Source: Enoplolaimus lenunculus | Lineage: Eukaryota > Nematoda > Enoplea > Enoplida > Thoracostomopsidae | Direction of reading: 5' to 3' | DNA length: 64,000 nucleotides | Assembly (NCBI GenBank): GCA_030248215.1 | Contig: JASANG010004062.1 | Span: 62,001 to 126,000, forward strand | Shown: in pieces, positions 44,983 to 56,630 of the stretch | Position numbering within the stretch: the stretch's first letter is position 1 | Layout: every line of letters begins with the position of its first letter | Program-made: the position numbers and the translations under genes | Notes under the pieces: generated by a model | Databases searched by the model: none | What the model saw: the letters and a program-made list of their open reading frames with translations, nothing else | Told to the model about the DNA's origin: nothing

Positions 44983-47126
44983 ACACACTCACCTATGACA
45001 CCGCTGTCCCTGAGTGCGTGCCGAATGAAAATGCAAAGTGTGTTTCAATTCCATTGTATATTAATTATTCAAATTTAGCATCCTTCAAAACACGGAAATG
45101 GAGTAAAAAAATAAGGAAAGAGAAGATAAAACACCCGAGAATAGCGAAAAGATAAGAAATTGTGAAGACTGTGGAGTGGAATTTGGAAACGATTACTCTG
45201 AGGTTGTGACACTCTTTCTTTTAAATAGCGCTAGTTTTCGTTATGATTGACGGTTGCAATTGTTTCGTGCGATACTTATGCAATTCTATTAAAGTTGTCA
45301 TTTTTCATTCGTATGCGGATATTTATTTTCGTTAATCTATAACTCTTGATACAAAATCTTGTATTATTCTTTCACCTTTCAATAATTAATTGCTCGCTGC
45401 TAATTCATAGTGATAAGTAAACAGTGGTGGGCCGAGGGATTTGTATTATAGACACGGCATAAATGGATAGGGATCAAAATATTTGAAACGGAAAACGGAT
45501 ATTGAAATGTAAAAGTTTGAAAAATGTTTTTTTTCTGCCAACAGAACTCAGGCGAGCAAATTTTCGCTGAGCTTTAGAAAATTTAAAAGAAATGGCGGAT
45601 GCACCAAAACTTTTAAGATCTTGGATGAATTTTGTATTTTTTATTTCATTTTAAATAATTGCAGCATATTTGTAATGAAAAATTGAATCCATATATACAT
45701 TGCTTATAAATAAATTTGTGCGTAAAATAAACCGACTTTCCGCTATTTCTATAACGGAAACGGAAACAGACCCAGATTTTTACCAGGAAACGGATATCCG
45801 GTTACTTACAAACAGTTATTGGGTGGACAGCTCCTAGTCCAATAAAAAATTTGGATTGGGGGCTCATCCCAAACCTATTCACCTATCCTTTTGCACTTCG
45901 ATCCGTGAGGAAACTGCACTATATGTCTGGAAATAAGCTAATAGATAATCGCATGCACTTGCAGAAATGCAGAACAATGTCGTTAAGCCATAAGTAAAAT
46001 TATGCAGAATATTGTCCCGTGCCCCCGACAAATTTAAAATGATTTCCTGCCTCAACTTAGGTTGAAGCTCACAAAAATTGCCAAGCTAAGTGACCGAACT
46101 GCAAGCTTCTAAAATAGTAATCCTAACTTAATCAGTATATGACAACAATTCGCCGCCCGACAACTTGTTATCCGAAATTTAGCTGACTCTACAATGCGTC
46201 GCCCATAATAATACTTAGGATTAAGCTAAGCTTACGGTTATGCTTAGATTTATTCATTGGCTTTAGAATAATGTCGTAGACACCTTTAAAATATACTAAT
46301 TCAGTGATTTGAATAAAATTAAATTCAAACAAAATTTAAAAACTTTACAAGCATTGAAACGATCGAATTAAACGCAAATTTATTGACGTATGCGTCATGT
46401 TACAGAAATCCACACAGACTGGCCTTGAATCTTGCATTTGTATACAACTTATAATCTGCAATTTGAGATATAAATCGGAAATGAATTTGGCTAAAAATTG
46501 AAATTTTAAATTTTGTTTTGCTTCAGGTGATATTTTTTTAAACCGCAATATTTATCGACCGTCACCAGCAGTGGATCCAAACCGTGGGGGGCGGAACCAA
46601 ATAAAACGTCCACGACCGGTAAAACGTGAATTTCACGCGAAGGAATAAAACTGCTGGGCCACACAGTGTCAATCATTAGCGGATCCACACAGAGAGAAGC
46701 CTACGCCCGGTCCCATCAGAAAATTTTTGTGATGAAATGGTAAGATTGCTACCTTACAGTATTGCCCCTTAGAAGGTTGGCACATATATGGCATGCAGTA
46801 AATAAATGCGCTTTTTGCCAGCCCGCCCCCCCCCCCAGGTCGGCAGCTTCTGAATCGGCCGTTGACTGTCACATAAACAAAGTCAAGTTTTAATTTAAGG
46901 AACGAACGCCATAAATTATTTAGTTTTATTGCTTTCAAATTTTAAGTAAAATTGTGTATAATAGAGTATTTTTGCTTATTTTCCACCTATAGTAGTCTGA
47001 GGGAGCAAAACAAACATATTTCATTATTTTTTGAAGAATATTCCTCGTACCCTGGAGGCAAGACAAAGCGGTGCGATCCAACTTAAAGATACGAGAGTAA
47101 ATAATAAATACTGTTTATGCATTAAG
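44983..47126. other. Intergenic DNA between repeats
   Basis: Contains a D-family MITE remnant at about 46143-46285 and CGGATCC-type repeat fragments at about 46566-46860. No gene is supported. Confidence 0.4.
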
Positions 47127-47480
47127 TTCCATTCACACGTGCAAGTTTTTGCAGTGAGAACTCGCAGCATGCAACTAGCACGAAATACTTGCAGCTGCAA
47201 GTATTTTCAAAGGAATATTTCGATTGACCAACCAAACTGCATGTGCAACAGATTGCAAGTATTTTCAAAGGAATATTTCGATTGATCAATCAAACTTCAG
47301 GTGAAACAGATTCAAGCGACTTGCAACTGCGTTCACACGTGCGAATTGAATTTAATAGCACAAATTCCAGTCTATAATTTGCAGCTACAAGAACATCAAA
47401 GCTGCTTTGTGACCAGATTTGCGCGTGCAAGTTGCACGTGCAAGTTTTTGCTGCAAAAACCTGCACGTGTGAATATGGCT
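47127..47480. mobile_element. Inverted-repeat element with CACACGTGCAAGTTTTTGCAG ends
   Basis: TTCACACGTGCAAGTTTTTG at the left pairs with CAAAAACCTGCACGTGTGAA at the right. The interior is rich in TTGCAA and GCAAGT words. A stretch containing GCAAGTATTTTCAAAGGAAT occurs twice in tandem (from about 47190 and about 47246). Confidence 0.7.
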
Positions 47481-47738
47481 TTTGGTAATCACATTTTTTC
47501 GTTGATATAACCATATTATATTTTTGATAAAATTTCTTTTAAGTTTTAAAACACAAATAAACTTCAAGTAGTCAGCGCGGTTGCAAATTTGCAACCTTAA
47601 TATGTAATTTCACATTTTTTTACTATTTAATTGATTTGCATATGTACGTGTTAAAAATTTGCAAAAATCTGCTGGAACGCTGCCCAAAATATGTATGTGT
47701 GATGTTTCAGCTTTAGTAATATTGGTTATAAGTAGGTG

Positions 47739-47744
47739 TTTATT
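47739..47744 (-). promoter_or_regulatory. AATAAA overlapping the fucosidase stop codon
   Basis: On the minus strand the last codons AAA-TAA, followed by A, form AATAAA. No other AATAAA was noticed in the next 100 bp, so this may be the polyadenylation signal, which would give a very short 3' UTR. Confidence 0.4.
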
Positions 47745-50700
47745 TTGTAGTAACATCGATGACTTCCGGAATATGATTATCCGCGTTCAGATTTTCTAAC
47801 TTCAACATCCACACCCACGTGTTAGGCAACAAAGTCCATTTAATTCCACTCAAGTTAACTACAACCCCACTTTCGGCGTTGTTGGCATCGTCACCAAGTG
47901 CATCGTTCAAAAACTTCCATTTTAGTATTAATTGTTGCTTGCTACCAAGTCCGTAGCCTAAAAGGCTGATCCGAGTTGCAGGTCCTGCAGTCGGTGCGCC
48001 AAGCACCAACTTCCCGTCTTGAGGCCACTCTGAAAACGCTGCGTACACTGTAACTGTTTTGCCACCAAGCTGCGGATTATAAACGCGGTGTTGATTATGT
48101 GGATGCTTTAGAGTTACGTTTGGGTTCATTTTTGAAGTATACCTGCAATTTATACTTGAGATACATAAAGATAAATAACAACGCAAGCGACCCATGTACA
48201 GACCAGGGGTAGAACGTTTTTCTGTGGTACTGCAATAGAGTGAACATTAGGATAATGTTTTTGCTTAGGCTTAGGCATATATACGCTCATTCTTACGCTT
48301 AAACTTAAGCTTTAGCTTAGGCTTAGGAATATGCTTATACTGCTGTTGCGGCTCTGTTCTATACATCAGCCACGCAACCAGTGAAACTGAAACGTGAAGA
48401 TACGGTTTTAATTTGGAGACATTAACGGTGCAAGCAAAGCGTATGGAGTTGAATAATAGTATACCTAAATATAAACCCAAAAATCTTACCATACATTCGA
48501 GGTTACGGTATCGTTCTGGTAAATCCACGGTTTGGTGCCGTAAATGCCTTCAGCGTTCGTTCGCATCCATGACCCAAATTGGCGCAGACGTTCCTCGAAT
48601 ATCGGAATGATTCGGCCGTCATGAGTCGGTCCAACGTTTAAGCACATATTACCTCCGTAACTAAAACAAATTATATTTACAGTAACCTTATTGCAGTCAG
48701 TTCATTAGCTTTGAAACAATACTAATTTCGATTAAATTTAACGAAGACGACACTGCTGTCAATTTTCCGGGCGAAATCAAGTTTAAGATCATCATATGTG
48801 AAAAACTGTAATTAACAAGCAGGCCGAAAGTTAACATCTTCAACACACCATTGATAAATTATATCTACATGATTTAAACCAAAACGACCTACACCAGTTG
48901 CAGTGCGGTTGGTAAGACTGGGACATTTCAAAATTATTAGACAATAGGATCCATATATACAGTCAGCATTATGTCCAGACACCAAAAATAAACGCTACCC
49001 TGGGTCTACAGATTTCAGAGCCAGCACTTTCCAATGTTAATTTTTTGGGCCGTAACTCAAAACTAATCCTATTAAAGTCTAAGCAAAAGAATAGTCTAAA
49101 ATCGAATCCTATTTTATTGCAGTCGTGCAAGAAAACGCGTCTGTCCTAAGAGTAATTCTAAATACCTTATAGTTTTCATGAAAGTTTCAATCAATTCGAC
49201 GATAGTTAAAACGTCATCGACGGTCAGTTGTCGACTGAATGCCCAATGATGTCGATCGAGTGTCATTGCATTTTCCCATTTTCTGTTCATCAGTTTACCT
49301 GAATTGAAAAAATCGTCATTCATCTTCGACCAATCATAAAACTATTGGTCCATGTTACTTTAAAGGGCGCCCAGGTTTCTGGGAGGTCTATAAAAGAGTA
49401 AGTTTAGATTCTTGGTTACATTTTTGCTTAGACTTAGGCTTAGGTTTAGGAACACATTTTTGCAACGCTTAGCCTTAGGCTTAGGCGTAGGAATACGCTT
49501 AATTTACTGTTGCCGCCCGTTAAAATAACATTGGCCAATAATTTTATGTTATGGTTAATGCGTGAAATACAAAGATTGAATATCGCTCTTAAGCAACGAA
49601 ACTTGGTTTCAGATTTATAATTTTTTCTACTTTAAAACTAAAAAAACATACCGGAATGAACACATTCGAAATGGTTCAAATTAAACTCAACACAATTAAT
49701 AATGAGAATGCTATAAACAGGGTAACGGATGCATGTTTTTTCCAGGCAACTAAAATCTGAAATAAACGTTTGTTTTGTTTCCGTTTGTAACACCACTCAA
49801 CAGCAACTATATAATAAACACAAATTTCAATTTGCCGCCAAAATTTAAGTTTTCCGTGTAAATCTGAAATTCCAGCGTAAATTTGACTGTTCTCGCCAAA
49901 AATTTAATTTTACCGTCACCAAAGTAAAAATTTTCATTTTACCGTCAACAAAGTTTGTGCTTTTTCATCTAAATAAGACGCTGTATAACTCGTTTTTTGC
50001 AATATTACATTTGATTGGGTGACTGTAAAATTACACGAGCGAAGAGGAAATGTATTTGAAACGATATTCGTCCAGCAAACCAACCTGGCATAAATCGATC
50101 TTTGCATGTAAAAAATCCGCCATGTTTACACGTAGTTTCATTTCCCCATCTGTCATTGACTACCACAGTATTCTTTACTGGGCTGAAACATTATTTGGTA
50201 AAATTTTAACTGCAACCGATACTTTGCAGTTATAATTGTAGTTCACTTTTAAAGTTGACTCCCGAACTGCACATAAATTAAATTTGTCTTAAAATTTCAA
50301 GGCTATTTTCCTGAATTTTCAACACAGACATGTTTTGTGTTTCAGTCATTAATAGCCTTTTAAACAGCTCAGAAACTCGTTTATTAAATGGTTTAAGGCA
50401 TAAAATGTCTCATATTCAAGAAATTGCTCTTGCCAATTTATAAGACACAAATTTCTTTTTTTTCAAGAAATAAGTAGTCATTTATTCAAGAATTAATTTT
50501 CTGATTTTTATGTATGTAAAAAATTGCTTCGTTTATATACTTAAAAGTGTACATAAATAGTCGAATTTCAAAGGTATTTCGGGTTGGCCTCAGGATCCCC
50601 AACTTACGTTTACGTCTTGGACGTGGACAGCCCTATTAATAAAGTAACATGGGCCAATACCCGTTGAATTATATAACACCATACATAATAACCGCACGTT

Positions 50701-53700
50701 AATGAATTTTCCACCGCATTAAAATGACATTGGACAATGTTGCTGTCAGGACCGTAACCAGTAGATTAAAGCGTATTCGTAAGCCTAAGCCTACGCCTAA
50801 GCGTTGCAAAAGCGTATTCTTAAGCTTAGAAAGCCTAAGTCAAAGCAAAAAAATGTATAGAATGTAGGCCTACTGTTTTACAGAAGAACCAGAAACCGGG
50901 ACGGCCCTAAAGTAACATGAGCCAATACCGTTGAATTAACACCAAACATAATATAACCCCCACAGAATGGTTATAGTCTCTATCCGTAGGGTTTAGGCCG
51001 AGGCTATGGCTGTATAAATAAATCTTGAGCATGGGTTTGTAGTAAAATCTTGTTGAAAGTCGAAACTTTAAAGCATACTTAAGATTTAAAAGTACATTCC
51101 TAAGTATATATAATCTTATCCAAATAACAGAAGCGTATCCGCTAAGAAGGCCAAATTCATTATGACATTAGTTATACTGATACCCGTTGAATTGTAACAG
51201 TAAACAGAAAACTTCCACAAAATAGTTAACGGACACGTGACGTACGTTTAGGTATAGGCTTATCATTAGGCTTTAGGCCGATGTTGTAGCTGAGGTTTAG
51301 GCTATGTCTTAGGCTGAAGCTTAGGAATATGCGCATAGTACTAGTCTAAAAACCTCAAGTTCAACCGCACAAAACGGTACAGTATACTTGTGTAAAGCAC
51401 TAGGGTTAACGATCGCATTCGGACTAGGATTAAAATTTTAATTACCTTAATTACCTCCGTATTTTCGCAAATTGAAAAGTTTATTACTGTTATAACGTTT
51501 ACATGTTAGTTAGTCTCTAACACGTAGAGCAGACACACGGTGTTTCTATACAATTTGTTTATATGGTGTCTTATGGGGTCCTGTTAAGTGTTAGCCCTAC
51601 CCTAACAGGTGTCACAAGAATTCCTGGGATACGAGTTAAGGTAGGGTTACATTGAAAATTTGCGGTATGGTAGGGTTAACGAGTGGCACTTTTTAAAATT
51701 GCCACTCGTTAACCCTACCACATGCCGTTCCCGGTGGCACAGCGTAATTTCTTATTGTGAATGCTGCATTAGGATATTGGGATGAGCTTTATCTCCCAGT
51801 TTTGGAGCCGGTTTTCATGTCAAATCTCTGTGTTTAATTAAAGATATATTTGTCTTGTATTTCAGAAATATTTGTCTCATATTTCACAAATATTTGTCTT
51901 ATATTCCAGAAATATTTTTCTTAATCGTTCATAAAACAAAGTCTTAAATGTAACACATTTAAGTGTGAAAAATCTAACACCATTATTTCTAGAAATATCA
52001 ATCTAGAAGTCAAGACATATATGTCTGAATTCTGTATCTTAAACTTCAAGCAATGTTTTTTGAATACAGGGCAATTTACTTTGTATGTACATTCAGTTAT
52101 ACCTACGTCTGATATAAAGTTAGAAAAACACAGCTAAAAGAAAATGCGTTATAATTCACTGCGAAAATTAACAGAGTAGTGGTGCTAGTTCTGGTATTAA
52201 AATCGGCGTACACTGCAAAAAATGGTGTCTCAAATTGACGCTCTTAAATAGGTACACAAACTCAAATTCGACAAACTAAGCGACTCAGTTAGTCGAATTT
52301 GTCTCTGTCAAAGTCGCATTTTGACTCCGGTTGTGTAGTTCGGAAAAGCCTATTTCGGAGACAGTCAATTTGACTCACCATTTTTTGCAGTGTATATACC
52401 TGTTATTATACAACCAAGCGAGAAACTGTGTCGTATTCCAGTACGTAGAAGATGCCAACCAGTCTCCATCACTCCACAACACATCTGGTTGATACGTATT
52501 TGCCAATTCCAATAGTTGAGGCATCGAAACTTGCTAAAATTATAATATAATGTCAACATGGGTCATTCGTTCATAATCATCAGTTCATAGCGCATTCAGA
52601 ATTGAAAATAAAATTTTTGAAAGCCACTCAGGTCTCTGAACTTTTCTCAAATCCATCTACACAAAGGTTGTAAACAGATCAACAATTCGGGTCGCGGTCG
52701 TTATGAGTCCGATATCCAACTTTAACAAGATACCTCAACGTATTCATTGCGCCTGAAACCAGTTGCGTTGTCCGCGATGAACAATGGATGAAACCATTCA
52801 AATAGCGAATAGTATAGGCCAAATTTAACGTCTGGTGCAGAACGATCAAAAGCAGACCGCAATTCGCCGACCAAATCACGTCCAGGACCAGTGTCACGTG
52901 AATTCCATGTGAACGAATAATTGCTGGGCCACAGAGTGAAACCCTCATGATGCTTGCTTGTCAGTACGTAGTATCTGAAAAAAGCGTTATTTTGTCTGCG
53001 AGGTTGGATTTTGAATTTGCAACAAATCTCAGGCATTAGGTCAATATCGTTGAAAAATGTGGGCGTTTCGCTGTATAAATCTTCGTGGTTGTTATCGTTA
53101 ATACTTAGGAACTTGTGAGCTTCTACTCTTGAAGTCGTACCGCGACAATCATGTATATCAGCGGAATTAATCAGGATGTAAACGGATTTCCGTTGTTGTT
53201 TCTGGTAAAAATCGGTGTCCGTTTGCGGTAACAATCGGTGTTCGTTTCCGTTATAAAAACGGAAATTCTATTATTTTTACACTCGAAATTAGTAATGAAT
53301 CAGGTATTTGTAGCTCGCAATTTTTCATTACACATATTAAGTACTGCAATTGTTGGAAATGAAGTAAAAATTAAGAAATTCATGCAACAAATGTTTTTTC
53401 GTACTTCCCGGTTTTTGTTTAATTTTCATAAAGACTTGTGAACATTTGCACGCTTCAATTATGTTTGCCGAAAAATAAAACATCATTGAATCGTTCATGC
53501 TTCAATATCTGGTTTCAATTTTTCATTTTGTGAACACTATCCGCTTCCGTGTTCGTTATTTTTACTATCCTCTTACACCCTAATGGATAAATAGCGTTCA
53601 ACTTTAGGTAAACTTGTTCTTTGGGTTAACGAAAATTTCAGACTGCACAAAATTGATGGAACTACACAGCAAAAAATGCTGAGTCAAATTGACTCTTTCC

Positions 53701-54269
53701 GAAATAGGCTTTTCCGGACCACACAAACTGAGTCAAATTTGACTCCGCCAGAGTCAAACGTGCGACTCAGTGAGTCGAATTTGACTCTGGCGGAGTCGAA
53801 TTTGGCTCAGTTTGTGTAGTAGGTACGGAAAAGCCTATTTCGGAAAGAGTCAATTTGACTCACCATTTTCCGCTGTGTATTCATAAACGTGAACATTTTA
53901 TTTCAATGTTTTTGTATACCTCGCTCCAGTTGCTTGGATAAGTTTCGCCCACTCGTCTGCATCAAAGAACGCCGCTGTAAAATCGTTGGCAAATTCTGGA
54001 TATTTCGTTCGCGGTGAATAATTTTTATTCATAAAGTTGACTATATTGGGTTGCTTTTGTGCATCCCATCTGTACCACATCCATGCTCCTAAGCCAAGAT
54101 ATGAATATACACCCCAGTGCATAAATATTCCAAGTTTTCCTTCATCGTACCACGTAGGTAAAGGTCTGCTGTCAAGCGACTCCCAAGTTGGTGAATACGA
54201 AGCGGATGCTGCAGTAATAATATTTATGCTCACGATGAATAATAATTTGTACATAATCAAACCTATCAT
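47740..54269 (-). CDS. FUCA: Alpha-L-fucosidase, GH29 family (seven exons, complete)
   Basis: This secreted or lysosomal enzyme removes alpha-linked L-fucose from glycoproteins and glycolipids. Exons are 54269-53920, 52974-52734, 52533-52400, 50182-50085, 49298-49166, 48660-48490 and 48142-47740. Every border is GT/AG and all phases agree, giving 509 residues. Residues 1-24 look like a signal peptide; M6 is an alternative start. GH29 landmarks in order are [10 protein letters not shown] (48-57), SKHHEGF (123-129), WSDGDW (217-222) with nucleophile D219, VVNDRWG (249-255) and KHGGFFTC (261-268). NRKWEN (279-284) follows, with E283 matching the acid/base E289 of human FUCA1, and then [15 protein letters not shown]. 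The C-terminal beta domain begins near 376 and is longer than in human FUCA1 (466 residues in all). The fourth exon is only 98 bp and easy to miss. Introns hold several MITEs. The neighbour upstream is a divergently transcribed PCED1-like gene. Nothing suggests inactivation. Confidence 0.96.
48189..48371 (-). repeat. TTAGGC-core MITE in fucosidase intron 6
   Basis: GACCCATGTACAGACCAGGG to CTGTTCTATACATCAGCC. The flanks acgcaagc (48181-48188) and acgcaacc (48372-48379) form an 8-bp target duplication with one mismatch. Confidence 0.87.
49046..49150 (+). repeat. Degenerate TTAGGC-core MITE in fucosidase intron 5
   Basis: Only the right portion is readable: TAAGCAAAAGAATAGTCTAA, then AATCGAATCCTATTTTATTG. 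It resembles 32960-33150. Confidence 0.45.
49347..49536 (+). repeat. TTAGGC-core MITE in fucosidase intron 4
   Basis: GGTCCATGTTACTTTAAAGG to GCCCGTTAAAATAACATTGGCC. It ends 49 bp before the acceptor of exon 5. Confidence 0.82.
50269..52090. mobile_element. F-family DNA element, long form, in fucosidase intron 3
   Basis: The outer left (50269-50620) and outer right (about 51770-52090) parts match the short copy at 21334-22007. Between them lie about 1.1 kb absent from the short copy: a TTAGGC-core MITE (about 50732-50923) whose two flanks are duplicated, a further TTAGG remnant (about 51237-51345) and a hairpin (51669-51719). AAGACA/TGTCTT words recur near both ends. It fills most of intron 3. 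Confidence 0.7.
52209..52394. repeat. E-family foldback element at a fucosidase splice donor
   Basis: TA-CACTGCAAAAAATGG and CCATTTTTTGCAGTG-TA are perfect inverted ends with TA flanks. The intron 3 donor GTATA starts at 52399, so the element begins at intron position 8 and its TA occupies positions 6-7. Confidence 0.85.
53663..53879. repeat. E-family foldback element in fucosidase intron 1
   Basis: TA-CACAGCAAAAAATGC and TTTTCCGCTGTG-TA ends. The two halves fold back over nearly their full length through GAGTCAAATTGACTC and CGAAATAGGCTTTTCCG blocks. Confidence 0.85.
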
Positions 54270-54277
54270 AATGAAGT

Positions 54278-54348
54278 ATAGTCTAAACCTTAAGCTTACT
54301 ATTTTCTAGTCCCACTGAAAAACGTTCCGCCTCTGATCGTTAGGGGCC
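54278..54348 (+). repeat. Right half of a TTAGGC-core MITE at the fucosidase 5' end
   Basis: TATAGTCTAAACCTTAAGC to CGTTCCGCCTCTGATCGTTAGGGGCC, without the hexamer tract. It begins nine bases upstream of the start codon, so the fucosidase 5' UTR or promoter lies in or across it. Confidence 0.75.
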
Positions 54349-54789
54349 AAAATATTCTCCGTGAACAAATAAATACATTAATGTTTAGCTTCGAAATATT
54401 TTTTCTCAAATTGCGACGTATTGTCATGTGCTTATAAATGCTCTCTGTTTGAAAACTTGCAACAATAACAATACACGGAATTTTAAAAACATCATTTTGA
54501 AAACAATTATATACTTAAAACAAGATGCTGTGTGGGTAAATAAAAATGGGCATCAGAGGCACGCGCACAATCTTTTCAAATTTTAACGAAAATGGTGTCA
54601 GGCTCAGGAGTTGTGAAATTACGCGCTACGAAAAGTAAATATAAACATAACCGCTTTTTGTAACCCACGCCAGTTGTTTATACACTGTAAAAAGTGATAT
54701 GGTTAACAGAAATATGCCCTTCCGTACTAGGTAACCAACAGCACTGTTAATACAGATGCTTATTTTCGGCTGACTTTTACAGGTACACG

Positions 54790-54926
54790 TAGTACCGGAA
54801 CAGATAAGGGGAGAAGCTCCCCAATTTCTTTAAAACTTCGGCAGCTTTTGTTTCAGCTAATTGGGGTGAGGGTCCTTTAGGGGTGAGGTTCCCAAATGGG
54901 GGTATTAGGATGGCTGCTCCGGTCCT
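54790..54926 (-). repeat. hAT-like MITE between the two divergent genes
   Basis: AGTACCGGAACAG and CTGCTCCGGTCCTG ends and AACTTCGGCAGCTTTTGTTT match the family at 30409 and 37986. It is shorter than those. Confidence 0.7.
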
Positions 54927-55689
54927 GAATACGAATAAGTGGTGATACTCTTTCATTAATGCTTGATGTTTGTGCTGAACTTTTTTCAGGGCGATCCAAT
55001 GCTTTAGTCCCTAAGAATGTATGACATGATGTATTGCGACACTGCACAAACCCAAACCATAACAGATTTGTGAACCAGTGTTTTTGTCAGAAAATTTGCT
55101 CAGATTTTCTGTTGCAGAAACATGTCAAATGTCGTCTGCTAGTAATAGTCGATTTATATATTAAAATAGCTGAGTAACTTAAGCCGCATATTGAAAATTA
55201 CAGAAAATTTACTGTCCTTTGTTCAGCTATCCATTTTATGTCAGAGATTGGCACTAGTATTTTCAAAAGAACAGTTTTCACGTATGCAGTAGCAGTGTTC
55301 GCGAAAACTGTAATTTACATTGGAAATGTTGCACGCATAACAAAACTACAAAACTCGAGTAAGCTCTTGATCTCAGCTAAAACCATCATATAATTGGTTA
55401 GTAGTTGCGTTTAACCAAAGATAAGTCTTCAGCTATAACGTCTCACGGTAACGTCATAGCTAGCAGCCCAAAATCGCCAAATGGAACGGGCTTGTTATAT
55501 GAAGGTAAACAAATCTAGTTTTTACTGTTACGTATAGCGTCCCCGTCATAATCACAATTGCATCTAGTTTTTTTATTTGTATTTTCACCGAATATTTACG
55601 GGTCCGGTTATGACTGTATAATTCCAGACAGGGTTGTCAGTCTAGGTAGGAACTAGGACTTCAGACTTTAACTAAGCAGCTGGAAAAGC

Positions 55690-55780
55690 GGGCCTCCAGC
55701 ACGGGGATCGAGCTCTCTCCCTACGGATCCTTAAGCGAGCACTCTACCAGTGCGCCACGCAGCTCGCCTCTCCAACTGCA
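55690..55780 (-). repeat. tRNA-derived SINE-like sequence
   Basis: On the minus strand, GAGCTGCGTGGCGCACTGGT (A-box region) is followed by GCTCGCTTAAGGATCC and AGCTCGATCCCC (B-box). Arms do not pair as in a working tRNA. Confidence 0.55.
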
Positions 55781-56211
55781 TTTTTCGCCGACTATATGTA
55801 GACCGTATGCTGCCTGCTACCATGCATACAGTGCACTGCACTATATTGCATGTGCACAGAACGGACAAGCATGTTTCGCATGCTTACAAGGGTGATCGGA
55901 AATCGTGGGTCCTGGAATTTATTTTTAAATGTTCCAACTCTACTCCAAACCATGAAGTTTTTTACAACAATGTCACTAGTTAAAATAATGATTAGGTCGT
56001 CCGAAACGGTTTTGGATTTGTAGCCGAGCTTGAGATCTTAATATATTGTAGCTTTGGAAACGGATCGAAACCCAACTTATGACAGTCCTTTTTGTTCTGT
56101 ATTGTTGGTATATATACGCGTGGTGTAGCATGTGTATGTGCATTGTGTATACAATGTAAGACAAAGACACATACATACACGTGCTCATATAGTGTTTGAG
56201 AAAATGGTAAT

Positions 56212-56370
56212 CGGCCGCGTGGTGTAATTGTTAGCGGTTGACTGGCGAGCAAGAGTCCGAGGTCGATTCCCGGTTTGGTCATATGTTTCGGATACATTAA
56301 AAGGAAACTATGTATATTCGCAATATCTCCGAGAAAGGGGTCCTCCCGACCGTGAAGTTCAGACATGTAT
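56212..56370 (+). repeat. tRNA-derived SINE-like sequence
   Basis: GGCCGCGTGGTGTAATTGTT (A-box) and GGTCGATTCCCGG (B-box) form a degenerate tRNA-like head. A non-tRNA body with ATATCTCCGAGAAAGGGGTC follows. The T stem has a mismatch and the anticodon stem does not close, so a tRNA gene is unlikely. Confidence 0.55.
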
Positions 56371-56630
56371 TACATATTAATCGTATATCTGAAAAAAATT
56401 AGAAAAACATGATGATGTAGCGTTATTTTTATAAGCAAATAAATGTGCCCGTCCGACATATGCGTGTTGTGCAATATAATTACAATGTAGTTTCTGACCG
56501 ATACTACGTATTTCAGAATGTGTCCTGTATATAATGTATACGTAAACAGTGAGGCAAGTTGTTTAAGTGATACACATATAAACATATATTATATAAACTG
56601 ACATCACTTGGTCGTGTATCGCAGCTCATT

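Noticed and set aside
52365-52559. 64-codon minus-strand frame over the fucosidase exon 3 region
   Set aside because: It is a shadow; the frame that continues the GH29 domain (WSDGDW) is a different one in the same DNA.
56214-56285. tRNA gene with a GGC-like anticodon
   Set aside because: The anticodon stem does not close and the T stem is mismatched. A SINE-like body follows.
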